Both the position numbers and the translations under genes were made by a program. Of a stretch of DNA of 5,821 nucleotides, positions 1-5,821 are shown piece by piece; the first letter of the stretch is position 1; every line of letters begins with the position of its first letter. Source of the stretch: an uncultured Bacteroidota bacterium (GTDB lineage: Bacteria; Bacteroidota; Bacteroidia; UBA7662); assembly GCA_903856555.1 (NCBI GenBank), contig CAIOCC010000101.1, positions 1 through 5,821 on the forward strand. Direction: 5' to 3'. The notes beneath the pieces are model-generated. The model saw only the letters and a list, made by a program, of their open reading frames with translations, had not been told where the DNA came from and searched no databases.

Positions 1-936
1 ACCAAAACTCAAACCTGTGTGCACATTTTGGGTAAATTCAGGATCGGAACCCGCATCCTCGTATTGATAACCCGCACGGATCGCAGCAATTTTTCCGAAC
101 GCATACTCCGCACCCACCCCGTACTGGTCGTTGGTAAAGGAGTTGGAGGTAAAGTTGGCAGCGACCGTTAAGCGATTCACCTTCTCGGCATCAAAATAAA
201 AGTCGTAAGATCCTCCAATGTTCATCAAGGAAGGGAGTTCCAAGGTCTGTGAACGCTGGGACAAGGTCAACGGAACCGTGCTACCCTGCATGACACCACG
301 TGCAGCAAGTCCATCCCCCGTAAAGGAAATAGGCGTGCCAACATTGCGCAACGCAATACCGAACTTGATACGGTCATCGGGACCCGTGATATACTGAATC
401 CCCGCGTCAAACGCAACACCCGACGCATTCACATCGGAAGTTCCTTCTGTAACAACGCGCAAAGAAGCGCCACCGTGAATACGATTCGAAAAAGAGCGGG
501 CGTACGATACACCAAGATTAGCGATCGTGGGCTTGAAGGTACCGAGGCCACCGTCTGGGTTGTTGACCGTGGTAATATCAATGGCACCCATGTCAACGCT
601 CATCACCGATACAGCCAAAACACTGGATTCATCCAAGCGCTGAGCCAAACCAAAGGCATTCATGTAGATTTCTGAACCACTCAACCAATTGGTCCTTGAG
701 AAATACAATTCGGTTTTGCCACCCAAGGCCAAACCAGCCACGTTGAGGCGCTCGGCTTCGAGACCCTTGACATTGGCCGAATTGACACCGTACCAACCGG
801 CCTGACGGGCCCATGGCATGATTTGCAACTCGGTTGCACCGGCCTGTCCTCGACGATCCGGGTTACCGGCCAAGGCATCAAAACTTGCAGCCGAAACCAG
901 CATCAGGGTTCCTAAGCATGCGATACGGAATTTCAT
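1..936 (-). CDS. PorV/PorQ-family outer-membrane beta-barrel protein (3' end outside window)
   Basis: An uninterrupted frame of 312 codons runs from ATG at 936 off the window edge; it lacks a stop here only because the window ends. PorV/PorQ proteins are FadL-like outer-membrane barrels; PorV carries T9SS cargo to the attachment complex, PorQ acts with PorZ. Residues 1-23 are a signal peptide (MKFR, hydrophobic core, ALA before Gly24). Family-like signatures follow: ATELQIMPWARQAGWYG (34-50), then VKGLEAERLNVAGLAL (56-71), matching the position where family members have a 'GAR..GMGGA ... WNPAGLA' pattern; GVAFDAGIQY (173-182) with GIALRNVGTPISFTG (193-207); LPSLMNIGGSYDF (234-246); and DQYGVGAEYAF with AAIRAGYQYEDAGSD (270-298). 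Usual family length suggests only a few tens of residues are missing. The stop of the upstream large gene is 41 bases before this ATG, so co-transcription is likely. An in-frame ATG at 942 would add two residues. It is probably a paralogue rather than the core T9SS PorV, since it sits with accessory genes. Confidence 0.87.
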   Translation of the reverse strand, partial: MKFRIACLGTLMLVSAASFDALAGNPDRRGQAGATELQIMPWARQAGWYGVNSANVKGLEAERLNVAGLALGGKTELYFSRTNWLSGSEIYMNAFGLAQRLDESSVLAVSVMSVDMGAIDITTVNNPDGGLGTFKPTIANLGVSYARSFSNRIHGGASLRVVTEGTSDVNASGVAFDAGIQYITGPDDRIKFGIALRNVGTPISFTGDGLAARGVMQGSTVPLTLSQRSQTLELPSLMNIGGSYDFYFDAEKVNRLTVAANFTSNSFTNDQYGVGAEYAFGKIAAIRAGYQYEDAGSDPEFTQNVHTGLSFG

Positions 937-940
937 AGTC

Positions 941-946
941 ATCACC
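941..946 (-). promoter_or_regulatory. Possible ribosome binding site for the PorV/PorQ-like gene
   Basis: On the minus strand GGTGAT lies four bases before the ATG at 936 and matches the 3' portion of the anti-Shine-Dalgarno complement (AAGGAGGTGATC). It overlaps the alternative ATG at 942, so if used it favours the start at 936. Bacteroidota often initiate without a Shine-Dalgarno interaction and the match is short, so this is weak support. Confidence 0.3.
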
Positions 947-977
947 ACGTCTTAATTTGGGTTTCGGTTAATGTCGT

Positions 978-3900
978 TTAGAAAGTATCCAGATCCACCG
1001 GACGAAGTACACCAAACCACTTCACGGTTTTCTCGCCGATACCAGGAGCATCCACGTGAATCAGGTAGGAACCACTGGCAATTGGTACTTTGTTTTGGTT
1101 CAACAGATCCCAATCTAGGTAGGTAGCGGTCGGGTCGTCTTTGCGCAATGTCCGGATGAGGTTTCCGTTGAGAGTATAAATACGGACCGTACACTTGGTT
1201 GGCAAGTTGGTGATTTTGACTCGGTTATCAATCTGGCTCACCTCGTAATTGGAGGCACCGTAGTATGGATTGGGAACAACCCGAATCAAATCGAGGGCTG
1301 ACTTGGCCACATCTAGAACCTTCTTACGGGGAGCAATGCTGCGCAGATTCACCAAGTAATGAGGGTTCCCCTTGTTGATACCGGCCGTATCCGTCACAAA
1401 TTTGGAATACCTGCGTGATATCCGGATTTTGGCGGTGTAATCGTTATCCAAGAGGGTCTTGCCTGGACGGAGCAGAGGCACCGAGGTGTACAGAACGCCG
1501 TTGTAGAACAAACGAAAATCAGGCAGTGTCATGGCCTTGGGGTTGTTAACCGGCGAAGCGACACCAACTTGCTTGTTCAACTGACGCCAGGTAACATCTG
1601 CCTGATCGTAGCGGGAATTCATCACGTAAATGAAGTGCCTACCGCCCATGGGCACCCGGAAATTCTGACCACTCACCGAGAAGAATGAGTCCGTTGGGTT
1701 CCATTCCATATCACCATGCGGGTGACCGGCAATGGATGAATAACGGCTATCCTCACCGAAAGAAATATTCAATCGCTCGCCGGTTTCCAAGTTGATGGCG
1801 TATCCTGGGAACCAAGACAAACCATTGCGCGGATCCCCATCGGGATTGCCTTTCTTGTCAACCGAAGGTGCCACACGAATGCGGTTACGCACTTGTTTGT
1901 TTTGGGCCAGGAGTGAATCTTCGCAGGTCTCAATAACACAGGCCCTGGTCCATTTGGATTTGTCTTTGGTGATTACAACATCCACCGAAGCCAATTTGTC
2001 AATTTTGAAATAGGAATAACGAACCTCGGGATTGAGGGCACCGACACCGGTGACACCGGGCAAGAAATTCCAAAGGCCTGGCCACCAAGCAGCTGGCGCT
2101 GCATAGAGCATGGGGGCCCAAGTCCCACCACGTACCTGAGGATTGGCGCCCTGACCGGTCCACTCATCTTCGGCAATATTCTCAAAGAACCGTTGTGGAT
2201 CCCCTGGAGGAATCAAGCCTGCTGGATTCTGTGGGGTTGAATCCGAGCGCGGTGTACCGCTCCGAATCCAGTCAAAAATTTCGAGACGCTCATCATCCGG
2301 CAAGAAGGAAAGCCAAGAATTTTGAGGATTTTGGTAGCTGAAGGTTGAGAACAAGACACCGTTTCCGCCGGCTGGATCTTCACCCGGATTCTTGGAATTA
2401 CGAATCGTTGCGCTCAATCCAATACGCTTGAAAACAGCGGTGGTTTCGTAGTAACCCAAAATTTGTTCATTACCCGCTACCAAAACAGTATCGGAGTAAA
2501 TGGTATCCAAAGAAGCTGAACCGGTATCCCCCAAGACCACATACCAACGACCTTGATCGTCCACGGTCGTAACCGAACCCGGCGTTCCCTTGTACATGAA
2601 CAAACGCATATCAGCCTCCGGTACGGCGGTTGGATCAATGACCTTGAGGTTGATTGGCGCGGCATTCTTCTTATAAAGAGGCGTAGGCATAAATCCGTTT
2701 TCCAGAATGGTCAACACGTCCAGGCTATCAATCTCGATGATATTGCCTCCGTTGCCAACACCTTCTATGCGACGAACCTCGGGTTGATCTCCGTAAACAC
2801 TGTTGAGGACCAAACCATCAAAGGTGGGCTCTGACTTGTGCGGAATACCTGTGTAGGTTTTGACATTGTTACGGCCTGGCAAATAAGGCTTCTGCTGACC
2901 GGTATCCGTAACGATATCGTAGCGAGCATAATTATTGTAGCCGTAGGCAATGACCGTGTAGTAATACTTTTTGAAGTTGACCAACTGGTCGGAGCCTTCG
3001 GCGAAAGCATCTCTGTTGATTTTGAGGGTCATGTTGACCCCTTTGTTGGCGCCATTGACGGCCAGGAAGGGGACCGACTGCTCCAAATCGGTATCAAACT
3101 CCCAGTTGATAATCCGATCCACGGAGTTTTGGATATCGCCTTGGTAAACCATACGGGCCTTGGACTGATCATCCAACTCACCAGTCGATACATTGGAAGC
3201 CGATAATTGATAGACCTTGAAACCTTCGAACTTATAAACCGAATCATAAGCTGGTTGACCGACCGGCCGGTTATCATTCAAGGCCTTGATGATGGGATCC
3301 AATTCCCGATAACCCAGGCGATAATTATTGCTGGTAGGCTTGTAAGAGAACGTCAGGATGAGCTCCTGGTCCAGCTCGGTGATATCTACATCCGGGGCGT
3401 CGGGGCCATCGATGGTTTTGAAACAGTTATCAAACAAAGCCTGGGACTTGGAGTCGGCCTTCAAAAGCAAATTGAACGATCCTCTGGCACCTCCTGATGA
3501 AGCCCTCGCCCAAACTACACCGATGGTAACATAATTGACGGCACCCGGTTGCAGTGTGAAAGGACCAGCCGACTGTACAAAACGACGGTCGGCAGGTACG
3601 TTGGGATTCGCGCCGGGTCCAGGTGCATTTTCGCTCCAATCAAACGGTGTCGCGATGGGGTTCTGGCACGATCCACCGACACCCCAACCGTATTGACGAT
3701 CGGATCCACCGGGGAACATAAGACCACTGTTGATGGTGGGTTGTGAACCCCCGGATCCAGGGTACCCATTACCCCCATATACCATGCGGGTATTGTCCCT
3801 CCAACGGCCTACCATGTAATTGTAGGCATTCTCGGCTGTTGTTGGGTTTCCGTTGGGCTGACCATCGTTGTTGAAATACAAGAACTTGGCCATGATGATC

Positions 3901-5009
3901 CGCTCGGTTCGGGGCTCTGGGTCGCATCCTCCAGCTACAAATTCATCCACCGTGCAATCCCGGTCGTTGTCAATGCCGTCATTGGGATCGGCAAAGGGAC
4001 CTTCAAAAAAGTCAATACCTATAGACGGAGGGTTGATACCGTAACCTTGGATACCCTCGTCGTCGTCGTCACCGTTGTAACAAATACCCAAACCGCGAGG
4101 CACATCGCAACCTACAAAGTCATCAGTGTAGTTACCCAAATCCGGATCCGCCCACTGAGCCATAAAACAAGAATCCAATCGAATGGTGGAGCGGTTAATG
4201 ATCTTGTTGTAATAAAAGGTCATGTTGTTCAACTCATCGTTGGACTGGTAACCAAAAGCCTGGGTTTGGATTTCCATACCAATCGGCGTAGAACCCGAAC
4301 CAGGGGTATTCCCCTTATCGTTGGTCACAAACCAAATACTCTGATCCCCGTAAATAAAAGGATAGTCTCCTCCATCGGGGGTGTAGGAACCATTACCATC
4401 GGCATCCACGTAGGGGGCCATGTTCGGATCCTGCCCGGCAGTTAAATCACCGCTGACAGGCCATTCCCGAATAACTTGGGGAATCACATAATTGGGGTCG
4501 GCCGTCGAAATCGCGTTGATATGGTCTTGGACTTGACGACGATTCAGCTTCCAATGTTTGTCCCAGATCTTGCACTGGTCGTTGGTAATGGTCGCATCCA
4601 CCAAAGACAAAGGACCTGCCCACCAGCCGGCACCCAAAACCGTCGCCTGACGATAGGTCTGGGCGGCAATTTTGAGCAGACCGTTGGCATCAATCCCCCC
4701 TACCCAAACCGAACCCGCAAAGAGCGAATGCTTTTTGGGAGCTGTTGGATCATCCAACTTGGGAATTTCGTAACGGGCATTGCCGCTTCCTCCCTGATCC
4801 CACCAGTAGTCATTCCCACGCAGAATCATGGCCCGAACATTGTTGATGTCCAAGTTGACCCTGGAAGCCGGAGGATTGCAAGTGGCTGCAACCCGCGCAA
4901 TAAACTTGCGTGCGTCTCCCTCCGCCCTTGTGGGGACATTGAGAGCTTCCCGGGCCTCGGCACCCCATAGGCAGGACATTAGACAGGTGACTAAAAGAAT
5001 TCGCTTCAT
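978..5009 (-). CDS. Large exported multidomain protein with T9SS-like C-terminal domain (1343 aa)
   Basis: Complete gene, ATG at 5009, TAA at 980-978. I recognise the architecture, not a named function. Residues 1-19 form a type I signal peptide (MKR, hydrophobic core, AEA before Arg20), so the mature protein leaves the cytoplasm. Residues 60-230 include W/G-rich segments and an Asp-rich loop, DADGNGSYTPDGGDYP (202-217). Residues 281-362 are Cys/Asp-rich with CDVPRGLGICYNGDDDDEG (301-319) and DGIDNDRDCTVDE (344-356), resembling putative metal-binding motifs. Residues 411-474 are rich in Gly/Pro/Asn and lead to DRRFVQSAGPFTLQPGA (474-490). Residues 537-690 look fibronectin-III-like (YKFEGFKVYQL at 592, KYYYTVIAYGYNNY at 681). 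Residues 1240-1343 form a VPNPYY-started beta-sandwich like T9SS type A sorting or FlgD-Ig domains. No catalytic motif was seen. It lies between a TonB receptor and a PorV/PorQ-like gene, suggesting a surface partner or T9SS cargo. There is no Shine-Dalgarno sequence upstream, which is common in Bacteroidota. Confidence 0.9.
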   Translation of the reverse strand: MKRILLVTCLMSCLWGAEAREALNVPTRAEGDARKFIARVAATCNPPASRVNLDINNVRAMILRGNDYWWDQGGSGNARYEIPKLDDPTAPKKHSLFAGSVWVGGIDANGLLKIAAQTYRQATVLGAGWWAGPLSLVDATITNDQCKIWDKHWKLNRRQVQDHINAISTADPNYVIPQVIREWPVSGDLTAGQDPNMAPYVDADGNGSYTPDGGDYPFIYGDQSIWFVTNDKGNTPGSGSTPIGMEIQTQAFGYQSNDELNNMTFYYNKIINRSTIRLDSCFMAQWADPDLGNYTDDFVGCDVPRGLGICYNGDDDDEGIQGYGINPPSIGIDFFEGPFADPNDGIDNDRDCTVDEFVAGGCDPEPRTERIIMAKFLYFNNDGQPNGNPTTAENAYNYMVGRWRDNTRMVYGGNGYPGSGGSQPTINSGLMFPGGSDRQYGWGVGGSCQNPIATPFDWSENAPGPGANPNVPADRRFVQSAGPFTLQPGAVNYVTIGVVWARASSGGARGSFNLLLKADSKSQALFDNCFKTIDGPDAPDVDITELDQELILTFSYKPTSNNYRLGYRELDPIIKALNDNRPVGQPAYDSVYKFEGFKVYQLSASNVSTGELDDQSKARMVYQGDIQNSVDRIINWEFDTDLEQSVPFLAVNGANKGVNMTLKINRDAFAEGSDQLVNFKKYYYTVIAYGYNNYARYDIVTDTGQQKPYLPGRNNVKTYTGIPHKSEPTFDGLVLNSVYGDQPEVRRIEGVGNGGNIIEIDSLDVLTILENGFMPTPLYKKNAAPINLKVIDPTAVPEADMRLFMYKGTPGSVTTVDDQGRWYVVLGDTGSASLDTIYSDTVLVAGNEQILGYYETTAVFKRIGLSATIRNSKNPGEDPAGGNGVLFSTFSYQNPQNSWLSFLPDDERLEIFDWIRSGTPRSDSTPQNPAGLIPPGDPQRFFENIAEDEWTGQGANPQVRGGTWAPMLYAAPAAWWPGLWNFLPGVTGVGALNPEVRYSYFKIDKLASVDVVITKDKSKWTRACVIETCEDSLLAQNKQVRNRIRVAPSVDKKGNPDGDPRNGLSWFPGYAINLETGERLNISFGEDSRYSSIAGHPHGDMEWNPTDSFFSVSGQNFRVPMGGRHFIYVMNSRYDQADVTWRQLNKQVGVASPVNNPKAMTLPDFRLFYNGVLYTSVPLLRPGKTLLDNDYTAKIRISRRYSKFVTDTAGINKGNPHYLVNLRSIAPRKKVLDVAKSALDLIRVVPNPYYGASNYEVSQIDNRVKITNLPTKCTVRIYTLNGNLIRTLRKDDPTATYLDWDLLNQNKVPIASGSYLIHVDAPGIGEKTVKWFGVLRPVDLDTF
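981..1292 (-). other. C-terminal T9SS sorting / FlgD-Ig-like domain of the large protein
   Basis: This codes for residues 1240-1343. It begins LIRVVPNPYYG, the 'PNP' start seen in T9SS type A sorting domains and FlgD-Ig-like modules, then has short strands: VKITNLPTKCTVRIYTLNG (1264-1282), LIRTLRK, an LDWDLLNQNKVPIASGSYLIHV turn-and-strand region (1298-1319) and KTVKWFGV (1327-1334). The order 'iyTlnG ... l.w...n..g..iasG.Yli.v' is the usual sorting-domain pattern. Unlike most type A domains it continues another nine residues to LRPVDLDTF. Whether it acts as a secretion signal is inferred from the family and from the adjacent PorV/PorQ-like gene. Confidence 0.7.
2940..3401 (-). other. Fibronectin-III-like segment of the large protein
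   Basis: Residues 537-690 start with DAPDVDITELDQELILTFSY, which resembles the first strands of a fibronectin type III domain, and continue with KFEGFKVYQLS (593-603) and end with a KKYYYTVIAYG strand (680-690), typical of the F/G strands. It is longer than a usual domain of about 90 residues, so it either holds an insertion (roughly 605-670) or is a divergent beta-sandwich. No binding function can be inferred. Confidence 0.45.
3942..3980 (-). other. Asp-rich putative metal-binding motif in the large protein
   Basis: Residues 344-356 read DGIDNDRDCTVDE. The spacing resembles the repeated 'DGiDnDcDg.vDe' putative metal-binding motif (MopE and thrombospondin-type-3-like), in which alternating Asp side chains hold calcium. 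Here it is a single copy with Cys351 in it. A second Asp-rich patch, GDDDDEG (313-319), lies about 25 residues upstream. Metal binding is inferred. Confidence 0.5.
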
Positions 5010-5062
5010 AGCTGCTTGATTTCTATAAGAGGATGGTTCTAAAAAAGGAGGCGATTGGGGAA
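5010..5062 (-). other. Intergenic gap between the receptor and the large exported protein
   Basis: These 53 bases separate the receptor stop from the next ATG. On the minus strand the gap holds a pyrimidine-rich CCTCCTTTTTT run and an A/T-rich stretch before the ATG, but no GGAGG-type ribosome site, no hairpin able to act as a terminator and no clear Bacteroidota promoter (TTTG / TAnnTTTG). Read-through from the receptor gene is therefore the simplest reading. Confidence 0.5.
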
Positions 5063-5821
5063 TTAGAAATTAAGACGAACGCCCAAACGTGTACGACGGG
5101 GTAAAGAGAAGTTCCCAGGATCGGCCATGGATGCGCGGTACAAATCGTAGAATGCTTGACGATCAATCACGGAAGCCAATTGCTGAGCACCCAAGTTGCT
5201 GGTCAAATAACCATCGTCGGAGGGGTCCCCGGTGAATTGGTAAACACCGGTGATGTTGCGGTTATCAAAGAGGTTGATAATCTGCAGATAGACGTTGACC
5301 GAAGCTTCGCGGGGTTTGCCATCAGCCTTGCGACCCATCACAAAATTGAAATCTTTGTCCACCCGGAAATTCATACGGAACTGCCAAGGCAAACGTGAAC
5401 CGTTAATTCCACCCTTGAGGGTCGTACGGCCTGTTAGACCGCCAGCAGCATCTCCATCAGGAGTTACAATGGTCTGACGCGAATACGGTGTACCGGAAAT
5501 CGCATTGGCTACAAAGTTGAAACCAACCCCTTCCAGCAAGCCGAAGCCCCCAATTCGGGGTCCGTCGTAGGTCTTGCCTGTTCCAAAGCGGAAGTCCAAA
5601 TTGGCCACCAAGCGATGACGAGCATCAAAACTCAATGGAATGGGGGTACGCAAATTGTCGATACCGGCCTGGATGATGTTGGCGGCCTGGTCTGGAGCTG
5701 AACCAGTACCATCGGCAAACTGCAGGGTGTAGCTGGCGTTGAGGCGAACATTGCCGGTACGACGCAAATCGTAGGTCAACGTCAAGCCTTTCACCGTACC
5801 AAAGTCAATGTTCCCGTAGGT
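5063..5821 (-). CDS. TonB-dependent receptor, C-terminal part of the beta-barrel (5' end outside window)
   Basis: This is the 3' end of a gene for a TonB-dependent outer-membrane receptor, a class that imports large or scarce substrates using energy from TonB/ExbBD. The frame is open to the window edge; 252 residues and a TAA stop are visible, and the N-terminal carboxypeptidase-like and plug domains, if present, lie outside. The visible part has alternating hydrophobic beta-strands with barrel motifs: IDFGTVKGLTLTYDLRR (residues 5-21), NASYTLQFADGTGS (28-41), DARHRLVANLDFRFG (66-80), GVGFNFVANAISGTPYSRQ (98-116), the TonB-receptor-like VYLQIINLFDNRNITGVY (177-194) and a DPSDDGYL loop (199-206). 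It ends LGVRLNF, with the terminal Phe expected for BAM-inserted barrels. A GTG at 5794 is only an internal Val codon. No SusD-like lipoprotein follows, so this is not a standard SusCD pair. The next gene starts 53 bases downstream on the same strand. Family is confident; substrate unknown. Confidence 0.9.
   Translation of the reverse strand, partial: TYGNIDFGTVKGLTLTYDLRRTGNVRLNASYTLQFADGTGSAPDQAANIIQAGIDNLRTPIPLSFDARHRLVANLDFRFGTGKTYDGPRIGGFGLLEGVGFNFVANAISGTPYSRQTIVTPDGDAAGGLTGRTTLKGGINGSRLPWQFRMNFRVDKDFNFVMGRKADGKPREASVNVYLQIINLFDNRNITGVYQFTGDPSDDGYLTSNLGAQQLASVIDRQAFYDLYRASMADPGNFSLPRRTRLGVRLNF

Noticed and set aside
475..675. Small open frame on the plus strand, 66 codons
   Set aside because: It is antisense to the PorV/PorQ-like gene, which shows clear family motifs across the same bases.
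943..977. Possible terminator or separate promoter between the large gene and the PorV/PorQ-like gene
   Set aside because: The 35 bases contain no stem-loop with a T tract and no recognisable Bacteroidota promoter elements.
4047..4445. 132-codon open frame on the plus strand, with a Val/Thr-rich start
   Set aside because: The VVVVTVV-type start is the reverse complement of the Asp-rich tract of the real gene, so the hydrophobic look is an artefact.
4476..4970. 164-codon open frame on the plus strand
   Set aside because: It lies wholly inside the large minus-strand gene, lacks a ribosome site, and its translation has no recognisable domain. It is a shadow of the coding strand's codon bias.
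4953..5009. Possible lipobox (LMSC, Cys13) in the large protein, which would make it a lipoprotein
   Set aside because: Met at -2 is atypical, the hydrophobic core continues past Cys13, and a good type I cleavage site (AEA before Arg20) follows.
5041..5051. Plus-strand AAAAAAGGAGG resembling a strong Shine-Dalgarno; on the minus strand CCTCCTTTTTT resembles the 16S rRNA 3' tail
   Set aside because: No plausible plus-strand start codon and gene follows at the right distance. As a minus-strand anti-Shine-Dalgarno mimic it would be a short chance match with no further support.
5063..5794. A complete 243-residue protein starting at 5794
   Set aside because: The codon there is GTG, and the frame remains open upstream to the window edge with receptor-like sequence (TYGNIDFGTVKG), so it is internal to a longer gene.

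Overview
The window looks like part of a chromosome from a Bacteroidota bacterium (the CFB group). A lineage such as the Saprospirales is my best guess, but it is an inference from remembered family resemblance, not from a search. All real coding content is on the minus strand, so the genes read from position 5821 down to 1. Base composition appears balanced, around half G+C by eye. Three genes cover almost everything, separated by gaps of only 53 and 35 bases, which fits one transcription unit. No RNA gene, mobile element, CRISPR array or convincing terminator was seen.

Layout in order of transcription: (1) 5821-5063, the last 252 residues of an outer-membrane TonB-dependent receptor, cut by the window edge; (2) 5009-978, a complete 1343-residue exported protein with a signal peptide, an Asp- and Cys-rich putative metal-binding region, a fibronectin-III-like middle segment and a C-terminal beta-sandwich that resembles type IX secretion (T9SS) sorting / FlgD-Ig-like domains; (3) 936-1, the first 312 residues of a PorV/PorQ-family outer-membrane beta-barrel protein, cut by the other window edge.

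The likely shared theme is the cell surface. In T9SS bacteria PorV is the outer-membrane shuttle that receives cargo by its C-terminal domain and hands it to the attachment machinery. Finding a PorV/PorQ paralogue beside a giant exported protein with a T9SS-like C-terminus and a TonB-dependent receptor suggests a dedicated surface module: a receptor, a large surface or secreted partner, and its own barrel. The family assignments come from sequence motifs; the cooperative function is inference. The substrate, and whether the large protein is really a T9SS client, cannot be read from this sequence.
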